64,000 nucleotides of DNA from OLB6 sp964620125 (GCA_964620125.1 CAZUGQ010000001.1:1-64000); one strand, 5' to 3'. Positions 26,899 through 36,121 are shown, counted from the stretch's first letter. A program made the numbers and translations. The notes: generated by a model not told the origin, from the letters alone.

Positions 26899-28935
26899 AT
26901 GGCTCAACGTCCTACTCCTCCTCCCAGACCCGATGATGATGATAATGACCTCACGTTGAGCCGCGTTCTGCGTAACGTGCTGATATGGGTAGCCATCCTC
27001 GTTAGCTTGATCGTTGTAGCTCTGATGATGACGGGGCCACAACTCCAGGAGTGGCCACTCACCTACAACGAATACCTGGAAACCGTGAAAAGTGGCAATG
27101 TGAAGTTTGCCAGGATTACGAAAACCCAGCTTAACGACTTTGAGTTTCACGCTGAACTCGAGCAGCCAATTACGTTACAGCGCGACGGTAAAACTGTGCC
27201 CAACGTAAAGGCCATTCGCACAAAACTTGGAGTGGTTGACTCACAAACCGAAGGCTTCTGGCGAGAGCATGGCATCAACTGGACCTATGAAAGTGGCGAT
27301 AGCCCCTGGTGGGTTGGCCTCTTGCAGTTTTTACCGTGGATCCTCCTCCTGCTTGCCTTTATTCTCATCTCACGCCGCGTGCAGATGGGAGCCAATGGAA
27401 CCAAGGGGATATTCTCTTTTGGGAAGAGTCGCGCTCGAATGCTCGGCGAAGGTCAAACGAAGGTCACATTTCAAGACGTTGCCGGTGCTGATGAAGCAAA
27501 GGAAGAACTCAAGGAAATCATCGACTTCCTTCGCGATCCTGGAAAGTTCACTCGCCTAGGCGGAAAGATCCCCAGAGGAGTTCTCCTCCTTGGACCGCCA
27601 GGAACAGGTAAAACCCTCCTAGCTCGTGCGGTGGCCGGAGAGGCTGGAGTTCCTTTCTTTAGTATCAGCGGTGCGGACTTCGTTGAAATGTTCGTAGGCG
27701 TAGGTGCAAGCCGGGTGCGGGATCTGTTTGATCAGGCCAAGAAACATGCCCCGTGCATTGTGTTTATTGACGAAATCGATGCCGTTGGACGCCATCGTGG
27801 AGCAGGATTAGGAGGGGGCCATGATGAGCGAGAACAAACGCTGAACCAACTCCTGGTGGAAATGGATGGATTCGAGCAGAACAGCGGTGTGATCGTTGTT
27901 GCAGCTACAAACCGGCCCGACGTTCTTGACCCCGCTCTTCTACGCCCCGGACGTTTCGATCGCCAGGTTGTGGTTGACAGACCCGACATGCAGGGGCGCA
28001 AAGGCATCTTAGCCGTGCATACTCGAAAGGTTCCGCTTGCAAAGGATGTGGATCTGGAAGTGATTGCACGTGGTACGCCAGGCATGAGCGGTGCCGACTT
28101 GGCCAACCTTGTGAACGAAGCTGCTCTACTTGCTGCTCGCAGAAGCTCGCAGGAAGTAACCATGTGGGATTTCGAGAACGCCAAGGACAAGGTGCTGATG
28201 GGCGTTGAGCGAAAGAGCATGGTGATGAGCGATAAGGAGAAAGAAACAACAGCCTATCACGAAATCGGACATGCTCTTGCTGGAAAGCTCTTACCGCACA
28301 GCGATAGCGTTCATAAGGTTACCATCATTCCTCGCGGACGGGCACTAGGCGTTACCAGCTACTTGCCAAACGAGGAAATGCATACAATGAGCAAGGAGCA
28401 ACTGCTTTCCCGGCTGATCGTTCTCCTGGCCGGCCGAGCTGCCGAAAAGGTAGTTTTTGGTCAGCTTAATACAGGAGCCTCCAACGATCTTGAACGTGCC
28501 ACAGCAATTGCTCGAAAAATGGTGTGTGAATTTGGAATGAGCGACGTAATCGGCCCGGTACGGTATGCATCACAGCACGAGGAGGTTTTCCTGGGCCGAG
28601 AAATTGCACAACCGCGCGATCACAGCGAGGAAACAGCACGGGCCATTGATGCCGAAGTTCGGCGCCTGATCGTGGAAAGTGAACATGCTGCCGAGCAGCT
28701 CATGAGGGATAACATCGACCTTCTTCACAAGCTCAGTAAGGCACTGGTGGAGCGGGAGGTCCTTGATGCTGATGAACTCGACATCCTTATCAAGGGCGGT
28801 GAACTTCCACCGATGGTGAAAGACGTGGCGGCATTCAGAGAGAAGATTCGTGCGAGCACTCAGGCAAAGCCCGACGAAAAGCCTGACGCCGGACCGGAAC
28901 CTGGATCACAAGGTTTGGCCTTGAATCCTTCCTAG
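26899..28935 (+). CDS. ftsH: ATP-dependent zinc metalloprotease FtsH
   Basis: This 678-residue protein has two N-terminal membrane helices flanking a periplasmic domain, an AAA module (Walker A GPPGTGKT, Walker B IVFIDEIDAVG, second region of homology TNRPDVLDPALLRPGRFDRQ) and the zinc-protease motif HEIGH. It degrades membrane and regulatory proteins as a hexamer. The N-terminus is preceded by an Arg/Pro/Asp stretch and the C-terminus is Pro/Glu-rich. A near-match -7 box (TACCTTTT) lies about 30 nt upstream. Confidence 0.97.
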   Translation: MAQRPTPPPRPDDDDNDLTLSRVLRNVLIWVAILVSLIVVALMMTGPQLQEWPLTYNEYLETVKSGNVKFARITKTQLNDFEFHAELEQPITLQRDGKTVPNVKAIRTKLGVVDSQTEGFWREHGINWTYESGDSPWWVGLLQFLPWILLLLAFILISRRVQMGANGTKGIFSFGKSRARMLGEGQTKVTFQDVAGADEAKEELKEIIDFLRDPGKFTRLGGKIPRGVLLLGPPGTGKTLLARAVAGEAGVPFFSISGADFVEMFVGVGASRVRDLFDQAKKHAPCIVFIDEIDAVGRHRGAGLGGGHDEREQTLNQLLVEMDGFEQNSGVIVVAATNRPDVLDPALLRPGRFDRQVVVDRPDMQGRKGILAVHTRKVPLAKDVDLEVIARGTPGMSGADLANLVNEAALLAARRSSQEVTMWDFENAKDKVLMGVERKSMVMSDKEKETTAYHEIGHALAGKLLPHSDSVHKVTIIPRGRALGVTSYLPNEEMHTMSKEQLLSRLIVLLAGRAAEKVVFGQLNTGASNDLERATAIARKMVCEFGMSDVIGPVRYASQHEEVFLGREIAQPRDHSEETARAIDAEVRRLIVESEHAAEQLMRDNIDLLHKLSKALVEREVLDADELDILIKGGELPPMVKDVAAFREKIRASTQAKPDEKPDAGPEPGSQGLALNPS

Positions 28936-28940
28936 ATTTG
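28914..28940 (+). promoter_or_regulatory. Putative promoter of the lipoprotein gene inside the ftsH 3' end
   Basis: TTTG (28914-28917), a 15-nt spacer and TAGATTTG (28933-28940) resemble the Bacteroidota promoter pattern, although the spacer is short. The -7 box includes the ftsH stop codon. An AGGAGGAAG ribosome-binding site precedes the start at 28976. Confidence 0.35.
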
Positions 28941-28975
28941 GCGTAGAAGTATCCACGAATTTTAGGAGGAAGGGT

Positions 28976-29581
28976 ATGATTCGTATCACTACCACAGCCA
29001 TGGTGCCCGTTTTAATTGCGGCAATTGTCATTCCCGCTTTCATTGGTGGCTGTGAAGCCATCACGAATGCAGCCAAACTGAAGATTCCCATCACGGTTAC
29101 CGTGTATCCGAAAACCGATAATCCGTCCGTGCCATTCGTTGATGAAGACTGCGCTGACCTGAGCACGAACTCTGATTTTATCGAAAACAAGGACTCGTTC
29201 GAGGGTGCAACGGTAAAAGAGATGTACATCCTCATTAACCAGTTAACGGATCCGGTCTTTACGAGTGGAGCGCTTACCGACCAGGCATTTACCAATGTGC
29301 GTGTATCGTTGGTGTTCGACCCGATCTATGGCGACCCCAAGGTGTATGAACTTGGATTGCTGACCAATGTGAACCTTGCTTCCATACTTGGACCCGCCGG
29401 TGGGTCTCCGATGTTCGTTCCTAAGGGACCAGACGCCGATGCTGCGGTAGCACTCATCCTGGATCGGCCCAAGTTCTGCGTCCGTGTGGATTATGGCGTA
29501 ATGAATACTGGCCCAGCTACAGCCACGTTCATCGAAGGCAAGGTTGACATAACGATCAACTTCGAAGCGTCGGCCATCTAG
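28976..29581 (+). CDS. Lipoprotein of unknown function
   Basis: The 201-residue protein has a hydrophobic signal sequence ending in a lipobox (FIGGC, Cys at about residue 26), so it is probably membrane-anchored by lipid. The mature part is beta-rich (KIPITVTVYPKTD, VRVSLVFDPIYG, KFCVRVDYGVMN, GKVDITINFEASAI) and could be a surface or outer-membrane beta-sandwich. I recognise no family. A strong AGGAGGA ribosome-binding site precedes the ATG. It is followed by a terminator. Confidence 0.7.
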   Translation: MIRITTTAMVPVLIAAIVIPAFIGGCEAITNAAKLKIPITVTVYPKTDNPSVPFVDEDCADLSTNSDFIENKDSFEGATVKEMYILINQLTDPVFTSGALTDQAFTNVRVSLVFDPIYGDPKVYELGLLTNVNLASILGPAGGSPMFVPKGPDADAAVALILDRPKFCVRVDYGVMNTGPATATFIEGKVDITINFEASAI

Positions 29582-29604
29582 TACCTATCGAGTGAATGTC
29601 TGAG

Positions 29605-29640
29605 AACCGCTTGCCGACACATGTTGGCAAGCGGTTTCTG
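29605..29640 (+). terminator. Hairpin terminator after the lipoprotein gene
   Basis: AACCGCTTGCC (29605-29615) and GGCAAGCGGTT (29626-29636) form a perfect 11-bp stem with a 10-nt loop, followed by a broken T-run (TTTCTGTTT). It stops the + strand transcript 24 bp after the gene and also lies beyond the convergent operon ending at 29706. Confidence 0.75.
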
Positions 29641-29705
29641 TTTACATACATCATGCACCTTGCACCGCACTTGTCGGACGGCATTCGTCACAACAGGGGC
29701 ACGTG

Positions 29706-30473
29706 TTATCGGCGAAGCCTCATGAACAGGCTTTCCGGCAGTGCCTTGATCACCATCATTATCCACTTCCAGTACCATGGTGTATACACCACGGCTCTCT
29801 CGCCTTCGATCCCGTTCACGATATCTGGCACCACATCCTCGACATTTGCCATAAGGGGCATGTTCTGATGCACCGTCATCGGTGTGGCAACCGGACCAGG
29901 TTTCACGGTGAGAACGTGAACACCATGAGCAGTCATCTCGGCTCGCAGGCCGGATGTATAGGCAGTTATTGCCGCCTTGGCACTACCATAGGTAAAGTTG
30001 TTGTAGCGCCCACGATCGCCAGCAACGGACGACAGTACGGCGATACAAGGGCGTGGGTTATGGATTTGCCTACCCTCCTGCTCCCGCAACGCAAGGGCAA
30101 AACGGTGTACGATCGATAACACACTCACGCCGTTCGTCATGAAACTGTCCAGCATCACGTCCACATCCTCGATAGCCCGTTCACGGGGCGGATACACCCC
30201 ATGCGCCACAAACACCAGGTCTACAAAGCCCAGGTGCTCCATGCTGCGTTCAACGATGTGTGCATGTACATCACGCTGCCGTAAATCAGCCACATATACG
30301 GCACACTCTGCAGCCCCCGCCTTCCGCAGCTCGGATGCAATTGCAAGCACCTTTTGTTCATTGCGAGCAATCAGGAAGAACCGAGAACCAACGCTTGCAT
30401 AAGCATGCATCACTCCTACGGCAATCGCACTTGTTGCGCCGATCACAACAATATTCCGTGGTCTTGGCTTCAA
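29706..30473 (-). CDS. SDR oxidoreductase resembling DprE2 (decaprenylphosphoryl-2-keto-ribose reductase)
   Basis: The 255-residue short-chain dehydrogenase has the NAD(P) motif IVVIGATSAIA, the catalytic AVLSSVAGDRGR Ser and the YGSAK Tyr-Lys pair. Its C-terminus (VVYTPWYWKWIMMVIKALPE) is an amphipathic membrane anchor as in mycobacterial DprE2. It would reduce the 2-keto intermediate to polyprenylphosphoryl-arabinose. The assignment leans on its 4-bp overlap with a DprE1-like oxidase and on the UbiA-type transferase upstream. Confidence 0.75.
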   Translation of the reverse strand: MKPRPRNIVVIGATSAIAVGVMHAYASVGSRFFLIARNEQKVLAIASELRKAGAAECAVYVADLRQRDVHAHIVERSMEHLGFVDLVFVAHGVYPPRERAIEDVDVMLDSFMTNGVSVLSIVHRFALALREQEGRQIHNPRPCIAVLSSVAGDRGRYNNFTYGSAKAAITAYTSGLRAEMTAHGVHVLTVKPGPVATPMTVHQNMPLMANVEDVVPDIVNGIEGERAVVYTPWYWKWIMMVIKALPESLFMRLRR

Positions 30474-31771
30474 GTCCCTTCCTCCATTACACGCCGCCAG
30501 AACGAACTCGAGAATTGTGGATCGCGATACGTAAGAAACTCCTGAAGTCGCTCGCCATACATTGCTTTGAACGTTAGGGGGCTTAGGCGTGCATCCTTCG
30601 CTGGATATACCCTACCACCGGCATCAAGCACCATACGATCGCACTCACTCAATGCCTCGAACAGCCGAGAACCTGTGTTCGGAAAATCGAGTGCAACGGT
30701 GATCCCAGGTTTGGGGAACGACATCATACCGACACTCTTGGCTTCACCGAAAATCTTAAATACACTCAGATACGAGGAGCACCTCCGGCTGCGCAGATGG
30801 GCAAGTATCATACGAACCTGCTGCACACCGTGAGTACGAGGAACCACAAACTGATACTGAAGCATGCCGCGGATGCCATACAGATCATTCCAGTTACGGA
30901 TAACATCCAACGGAAAGAAAAATGGTTCAGTCCGCATCGTGCGGTGCTTGCCACCAACAACTTGAACGGCATGATACAGAGAGTTAAACAGACGCACACC
31001 AACATTGGTGAGGGCAACACCGGCAAACCGAGGCACAGATAGTGAGCCACTTCGGATTCGCTGCAGCGGTCCTTCTGTGGCATGATTGCCTAACAGGCAG
31101 ATTCCTCGTTCGGTCCAGGCGTCAAGCCATGCCACTGTGTACTCATGGTCATCGTCGGCAGCAACCAACACATCGAACATTTCTTCGACCGACCTGGCTA
31201 CAACTCGCTTAGCATGGATGTTCGTTGATGATATGCGCACAAGCTGGATCTCTGCCCAAACGATCACGCCAGTAAGCCCGAGTCCGCCAATGGTTGCTGC
31301 AAACAAACCAGCTTCCGATGTTGGCGAACACTCTACCAAAGCCCCCTTATGAAGCACCATCATGCGGAGAACGTGATGCCCAAATGAGCCCGCTCGATGA
31401 TGGTTCTTTCCATGAATATCGTTGGCAATAGCGCCACCAACCGTTACATGCCTGGTACCTGGCAACACCGGCACAAACCAACCGTGAGGGATGCAGTGGT
31501 TAAGCACGGATTCCAGAGTGGCACCTGCCTCTACAACAATGGTTCCGTCCGCTGAACTGAAATGAATCAGCTTGCTCATTCCGGTGGTTCGGAGAATAGT
31601 ACCACCGGTGTTCAGACATACGTCTCCATAACTGCGGCCCATACCATAACAGAGGAACGGTCCAGCAAAACCTTCAGGTGGCCACGCACTCAGAGTCGCG
31701 CGCTCCAGCGCAAGCGTTGCGTTTGGCATACTATTCGGGAACCTGCCCCAGGACTGCGGTATCTCCCTCAT
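30470..31771 (-). CDS. FAD-linked oxidase resembling DprE1
   Basis: The 433-residue protein has the PCMH-type FAD-binding domain (GMGRSYGDVCLNTGGTIL, VEAGATLESVLNHCIPHGWFVPVLPGT, VGGAIANDIHGKNHH), the pattern of mycobacterial DprE1, and a C-terminal ALO-like substrate domain. DprE1 oxidises decaprenylphosphoryl-ribose at C2; here the lipid chain is unknown. It overlaps both neighbours by 4 bp (ATGA). Dispersed-word copies lie at 30576-30584 and 31339-31347. Confidence 0.8.
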   Translation of the reverse strand: MREIPQSWGRFPNSMPNATLALERATLSAWPPEGFAGPFLCYGMGRSYGDVCLNTGGTILRTTGMSKLIHFSSADGTIVVEAGATLESVLNHCIPHGWFVPVLPGTRHVTVGGAIANDIHGKNHHRAGSFGHHVLRMMVLHKGALVECSPTSEAGLFAATIGGLGLTGVIVWAEIQLVRISSTNIHAKRVVARSVEEMFDVLVAADDDHEYTVAWLDAWTERGICLLGNHATEGPLQRIRSGSLSVPRFAGVALTNVGVRLFNSLYHAVQVVGGKHRTMRTEPFFFPLDVIRNWNDLYGIRGMLQYQFVVPRTHGVQQVRMILAHLRSRRCSSYLSVFKIFGEAKSVGMMSFPKPGITVALDFPNTGSRLFEALSECDRMVLDAGGRVYPAKDARLSPLTFKAMYGERLQEFLTYRDPQFSSSFWRRVMEEGT

Positions 31772-32661
31772 ACAATCTGCGCCCAGAACACAATCAGTGC
31801 CGACAACACACCCACCACGTAACTACCACCATCCCGCAATGCAAACAATACTGGGTCCTCGTGCATAACGCCGCGATGTGCTAGCAGCCACATGCGAGCA
31901 ACCCAGTACAGCATAACTGGTACCATGCTCCACAGCCGCAATGGATGTGCATATAAGCGCATGACTTCGGGACTATTCAGATACAGAACGAACACAAGCA
32001 CTGCAAGAAAGCCAAGTGCTGGGCCAAGGATAAGCACAAGGCCTGCGTCGCCCACGTGATATCCCCTGCCCGACACCGCCCGGCCTTCACGCTCAACGGT
32101 GTCGCGTAACTCACAGTAGCGCTTCAGGAATGCAAGACTCGTAAAAAGAAACAACGAAAACGCCAAGAGCCACGGAGACACCTGCACGCCAACTGCGGCA
32201 CCACCTGCAAGTATGCGCAGCGAGTAGAGTCCACCAAGCAGCAAAACATCTACAAGAACAACCTTGCGCAGCCACATGCTGTACAGGGTTGTGGCAACAA
32301 CGTAGACTACCAGCCAGGTTATAAACTGAACTGGCGTCCACACCGAAGCCACAACAGTCGAAGCAACTAGAAGAGCAGCAATCAGCACGAATGCAGCGGA
32401 AACGCCAAGCCTGCCTGACGGTATTGGACGATTCCTCTTTGTGGGATGCAACGCATCGGATTCACGGTCGGCTAGATCATTCACCGTGTAGATAGCGCTC
32501 GCAGTAAAACAGAAGGCAACAAACGCTGCAAGCAAACCTGCCCAGCTGCTAACGTCGTTAGTGCGATGAGCTAGGAGCAGTGGTAGAAAGAGCAGCAGGT
32601 TCTTTGCCCACTGGTGCGGCCGTAGCTGCATGAACACAGCACTAGCAATGGTGTTGCTCAC
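31768..32661 (-). CDS. UbiA-family polyprenyl-phosphate phosphoribosyltransferase-like protein
   Basis: A 297-residue membrane protein with about 9 helices. The start is a GTG at 32661 overlapping the upstream stop (GTGA). It has MQLRPHQWAKNLLLFLPLLLAH, the first acidic motif YTVNDLADRESDALHPTKRNRPIPSG and ATTLYSMWLRKVVLVDVLLLGGLYSLRILAGG, the signature of the decaprenyl-phosphate phosphoribose synthase branch of UbiA (Rv3806c type). It would transfer phosphoribose from PRPP to a polyprenyl phosphate, feeding the DprE1/DprE2-like pair downstream. Confidence 0.8.
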   Translation of the reverse strand: MSNTIASAVFMQLRPHQWAKNLLLFLPLLLAHRTNDVSSWAGLLAAFVAFCFTASAIYTVNDLADRESDALHPTKRNRPIPSGRLGVSAAFVLIAALLVASTVVASVWTPVQFITWLVVYVVATTLYSMWLRKVVLVDVLLLGGLYSLRILAGGAAVGVQVSPWLLAFSLFLFTSLAFLKRYCELRDTVEREGRAVSGRGYHVGDAGLVLILGPALGFLAVLVFVLYLNSPEVMRLYAHPLRLWSMVPVMLYWVARMWLLAHRGVMHEDPVLFALRDGGSYVVGVLSALIVFWAQIV

Positions 32662-34355
32662 AACGTTCTGCCCAGGTAGCTGAGTAGCTCTGGTTCGAAG
32701 ATCCCATCGCGCTGTGCACATGCCTCGAGCACTGAACGGTCAGCCTTCGACAGTTCACCACTCACTGCATACTTCTCTGCAGCCTCGGCAAGTTTCATCG
32801 CATCGGAAGCGTGACTGTGAAAACGCATCTGTGCATACTCGCGTGAAGAGAACGTACTGATCAGGAACTGCCAGTCCGACGATTGCGCTAGCAACATCTC
32901 TCGAAATGCATTCAGTACAAGCCTTGTCATGGTAGCATCAAACGCCTCGGAGGAATGTTTCTCCATGAGCATGCGAATACGGCGTTCCAGGAAGTACTCG
33001 CGCTCCCAGGTCCACTGCACGTCGGGATTCATCCACACATCGTGATTACCGTTTTTACCCCAAGAACTCTCTGGCAGCGCAACCTCGCAGTCCGGCGCCA
33101 CCTGATCATAGCGCTCCCCTGCTGTAGTGGTTGAAAGGATCGACGATGCGTGGACCTGCTCAATCACATGTTCAAGGAATAGCGGACCCTCGAACCACCA
33201 GTGACCAAACAGCTCGGTGTCGAATGGCAAGCAGATGGTAGGGGGCTTCGGATCATTCGCCAGGTGGTACCGTGCAGTGACTTCCAGAATCTCCACAAAG
33301 TGCAGCGCATGTTCGCGAGTCCGAGTTTCGGCCCACTCGGGCACGTACGGCTGCTTGTACATCATGTCTGCCTTGTTATCCGTTACGCGCCAATAACGCA
33401 GGGACGATCGGAAGAACTTCTTGTGAAAGTCCAGATAGTCAGGGTCACCGGGATATCCGGAGTCTCCACTCCAAACCTGTAGAGCGATTTGCCTGTGCCG
33501 CGTGAACACAGCAGCATGCTGGTTGTGATCCTCGCTTCCCACACGATACAGTTGCAGCGCAGATCGCTCATCAAGTAAACGTCGCGCAGTGCCGTACGTT
33601 TCTGCATAGGGTGTCCTGTTGCCATCAGCACCCCTAACTCCCAGGGGTTTGCTAGCAGTGAGAGCAGCCTCGTCCGTCACGAAGTATTCAAGCCCCTCAT
33701 CGTGCAGGAACTGTTCGATGCCACGCCGAGGGCGGGCTACTGCATAAGGGGCAACGGGTAGGTAGGTGCGCCACGCGTATGCTGGACGGTATGCGCATTC
33801 CGGTAGCCAGATGCCTCGAGGCTTGCGTTGAAAGTGTCGTTTATAGTTGGCAACAGCAAGCTTCACCTGGAGATCAACACTGGCATCTTCGGCTAACAAC
33901 GGCAAGTAACCATGCGTTGCACCACACGTCATCACCTCGATTGCACCAGCATCCTGCAATCGCCTGAACACCCCCAGGATGTCCGCATTCATGTCTTCCT
34001 GGAATTCGATCAATCGCCTTTCATACCACTCGGCCCACACACGTGCCAGAGCTGCGAACTCCAAGCCCCCTTCCTTGGTGAAATGTTTTACATCTCCCTT
34101 GGCCAAGGCCACATGCTCGTTGCAGTAGGATTCGAATACTGCCGGGAAATCGGGGTGGGATAACTGTTCGCAGAGTACGGGCGATATGTCGAACGTAATT
34201 CCCGGACGGATGCCCTTAGAGACCAAGCGGTTGCACATCGAAAGCAGAGGTAGATAACACTCTGCCACCGCTTCGCACAGCCAATCGCTGCCATGCGGCC
34301 AGCCTCCGTGATTTAACACGTACGGCAAGTGCGTATGAAGGATGATGGTTACCAT
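32658..34355 (-). CDS. Glycoside hydrolase family 57 protein (1,4-alpha-glucan branching enzyme-like, DUF1957)
   Basis: From the ATG at 34355 the product is 565 residues and begins VTIILHTHLPYVLNHGGWPHG, the GH57 region 1. The likely nucleophile is the Glu of GIWLPECAY, the acid/base is the Asp of CLPFDTELFGHWW, and a C-terminal helical domain follows, matching GH57 branching enzymes that make alpha-1,6 branches in glycogen-like glucans. The four-gene overlapping operon with UbiA/DprE1/DprE2 homologues is unexpected. An upstream in-frame extension would run into tRNA-His and is rejected. Confidence 0.85.
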   Translation of the reverse strand: MVTIILHTHLPYVLNHGGWPHGSDWLCEAVAECYLPLLSMCNRLVSKGIRPGITFDISPVLCEQLSHPDFPAVFESYCNEHVALAKGDVKHFTKEGGLEFAALARVWAEWYERRLIEFQEDMNADILGVFRRLQDAGAIEVMTCGATHGYLPLLAEDASVDLQVKLAVANYKRHFQRKPRGIWLPECAYRPAYAWRTYLPVAPYAVARPRRGIEQFLHDEGLEYFVTDEAALTASKPLGVRGADGNRTPYAETYGTARRLLDERSALQLYRVGSEDHNQHAAVFTRHRQIALQVWSGDSGYPGDPDYLDFHKKFFRSSLRYWRVTDNKADMMYKQPYVPEWAETRTREHALHFVEILEVTARYHLANDPKPPTICLPFDTELFGHWWFEGPLFLEHVIEQVHASSILSTTTAGERYDQVAPDCEVALPESSWGKNGNHDVWMNPDVQWTWEREYFLERRIRMLMEKHSSEAFDATMTRLVLNAFREMLLAQSSDWQFLISTFSSREYAQMRFHSHASDAMKLAEAAEKYAVSGELSKADRSVLEACAQRDGIFEPELLSYLGRTL

Positions 34356-34409
34356 GAATATCACACAAAACGCCATGCCCTGGTAAGGACATGGCGTTGC
34401 AGTGGCGTG

Positions 34410-34483
34410 GGCGAATGACGGGGCTCGAACCCGCGACAACCAGAGCCACAATCTGGGGCTCTACCTACTGAGCTACATCCGCC
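34410..34483 (-). tRNA. tRNA-His (anticodon GTG)
   Basis: On the minus strand the acceptor GCGGATG pairs with CATTCGC (one G-T), and the extra 5' G (-1) faces a C discriminator, as in all bacterial tRNA-His. The anticodon loop holds GTG and the T-loop is GTTCGAGCC. CCA is not fully encoded. It lies between the LRR gene and the GH57 operon on the same strand. Confidence 0.93.
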
Positions 34484-34498
34484 GTGTGGACACACAAT

Positions 34499-35557
34499 TT
34501 ACGGCTTTTTCCCGGTCGAAGGTTTCGAGGCATCACCAACGGTTCCATCGGGATTCGGCCTGGGAACAGCGTTGGCAATCTGGATGGACATCAACGCAGG
34601 AAGGCTTGCCAGTTCCGGTACCGGCAGTGATGTAATCTTGTTTGCAGAGAGATTCAGCAGTGCCAGGCTCTTGCAGTTGCCAATCTCCTTTGGCACGGTG
34701 CTAAGACGATTGTGAACGAAACTCAATCGTTCAAGTGATGTGCATCGTCCGATCGTTGCTGGGATTTGCGTTATGGCATTACTGTCAGCATCAAGGATGT
34801 GAAGATCCGGATTGTTCAGATCAGGCAAGGCACTAAGCTTATTGCTGGAGATGTTCAGCGAGTACAAACCTGCCTTGTTGATCACCGCTGCGGGAAGCAT
34901 GGTGATGGCATTGCCCGACAGATCAAGCTCTGCAAGTGTCGGCATTCTGTCCAATCCTGCTGGTACGGATGTAAACGCATTGCGTGCAAGAATCAGCCGC
35001 CGCAAGGATGCAAGCTTATCCACGCCAGATGGAAGCGAGGTGAGAGCATTGTTCTGTGCATAGAGCTCACGCAATGCTGTACACGAGGTGATGGCCGACG
35101 GCAAAGCCTTCATGCTACAATTGTCTAGGTACAGCACCTCCAGCGTTGCCATGGCAGGTATACTACTGGCCGACAGGGGATTGCCTGATAGATGAAGTTC
35201 CTTGAGTTTTGGAAGGTTTGCTACGTCGGCCGGTACAGACGTAAGCTGATTGTACGAAAGATCCAACACTTCCAGGTTGGCACACGATGCCAAACCACCG
35301 GGCAGGGATGTCAGGTTGCAGCCATTCAGGCGCAATTCGCGCAGGTTGGTAAAGCTGGCATAACTGCCAGACACATCCGACGCTTTCTGGCCACTCAAAT
35401 CAAGTCGAACCACTGATTCCGGGTTTCGCAGGGCCTCTTCGAAGGAATGAGCGACCAAGCCTGGTACCTGCCTGCGCGTAAAACTTTCAGGTCTGTCCAA
35501 CTTGGGCTGTGCAGCTGCCACAGCGGTACACAGCACCATCATGGTGAAGAGTTTCAT
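34499..35557 (-). CDS. Secreted leucine-rich repeat protein
   Basis: The 352-residue protein has a short signal peptide (MKLFTMMVLCTAVAAAQP) and then about 11 leucine-rich repeats of ~23 residues of the LxxLPxxLxxLxxLxxLxLxxNxL type (for example LEVLDLSYNQLTSVPADVANLPKLKELHLSGN). The C-terminus is a Pro/Lys-rich tail without a clear sorting domain. LRR solenoids bind proteins or surfaces; the ligand is unknown. It starts just 4 nt from a -7 box. Confidence 0.85.
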   Translation of the reverse strand: MKLFTMMVLCTAVAAAQPKLDRPESFTRRQVPGLVAHSFEEALRNPESVVRLDLSGQKASDVSGSYASFTNLRELRLNGCNLTSLPGGLASCANLEVLDLSYNQLTSVPADVANLPKLKELHLSGNPLSASSIPAMATLEVLYLDNCSMKALPSAITSCTALRELYAQNNALTSLPSGVDKLASLRRLILARNAFTSVPAGLDRMPTLAELDLSGNAITMLPAAVINKAGLYSLNISSNKLSALPDLNNPDLHILDADSNAITQIPATIGRCTSLERLSFVHNRLSTVPKEIGNCKSLALLNLSANKITSLPVPELASLPALMSIQIANAVPRPNPDGTVGDASKPSTGKKP

Positions 35558-35561
35558 GCCT

Positions 35562-35588
35562 CAAAGATAACCCCAAGCGTGCCGCAAA
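35562..35588 (-). promoter_or_regulatory. Putative promoter of the LRR gene, leaderless geometry
   Basis: On the minus strand TTTG (35588-35585), 15 nt and TATCTTTG (35569-35562) are followed by only 4 nt before the ATG at 35557. The transcript would begin at the start codon. Confidence 0.45.
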
Positions 35589-35591
35589 TGG

Positions 35592-36002
35592 TCAGTCCAC
35601 AAGCAGCACGAGCACCCTCCGCTGCACAGTGCCGTGAGTGTTGGTTATGCTGGTAGCGTACAGGCCACATGCCAGATTGGTAGGCAGCGGTATAACCAAG
35701 CTTCTTTGCACGGCTGGGAAATGTTGCCTTAGCACGATCCTGCCCTGTGCATCTGCCAGAGTTATGAGTGCGGTTCCATCGAATGGCCAGGATAGGTGCA
35801 ACGTGCCACCGCGCCGTACAAGGTACTGCACCTCACGTCCGGCCACCGGCTTCCGCACGGGGAATGGCAGTCCCACGACAGCTACCAGCGAGCCTGCCGA
35901 GCAACGTACGGCATGACTTTGCATCACCACTGCTGTTGGCTGGGCAGGCATCTGGACGGTCATGCACGATACCGCAAGAACGATTGAAAGGGGCTTTGGC
36001 AT
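35592..36002 (-). CDS. Small secreted protein consisting mainly of a T9SS-type sorting domain
   Basis: The 136-residue protein starts MPKPLSIVLAVSCMTVQMPAQ (signal peptide). After only ~40 residues a typical tail follows: LHLSWPFDGTALITLADAQGRIVLRQHF then SLVIPLPTNLACGLYATSI and VQRRVLVLLVD. There is little room for a separate cargo domain. It could be a minimal surface protein or a remnant of a larger one. The first codons coincide with a four-C copy of the dispersed word. It is 34 bp upstream of the LRR gene. Confidence 0.6.
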   Translation of the reverse strand: MPKPLSIVLAVSCMTVQMPAQPTAVVMQSHAVRCSAGSLVAVVGLPFPVRKPVAGREVQYLVRRGGTLHLSWPFDGTALITLADAQGRIVLRQHFPAVQRSLVIPLPTNLACGLYATSITNTHGTVQRRVLVLLVD

Positions 36003-36121
36003 GTGTTGGTTTCTGTTTACGGCATCTGTGTGCTAAACACCAGAAAACGTGACATCGGTGATTTCTCGTTTGCATTATTCACCCCTGCGGTATCAACTTT
36101 GCACCTGTCCACTTGCGGGAA

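Noticed and set aside
28861..28935. The FtsH C-terminal Pro/Glu-rich tail as a separate domain.
   Set aside because: Such low-complexity tails are usual in FtsH proteins.
34356..34451. Upstream extension of the GH57 gene by 32 codons.
   Set aside because: It would overlap tRNA-His, and the GH57 fold begins at VTIILHTHLP.
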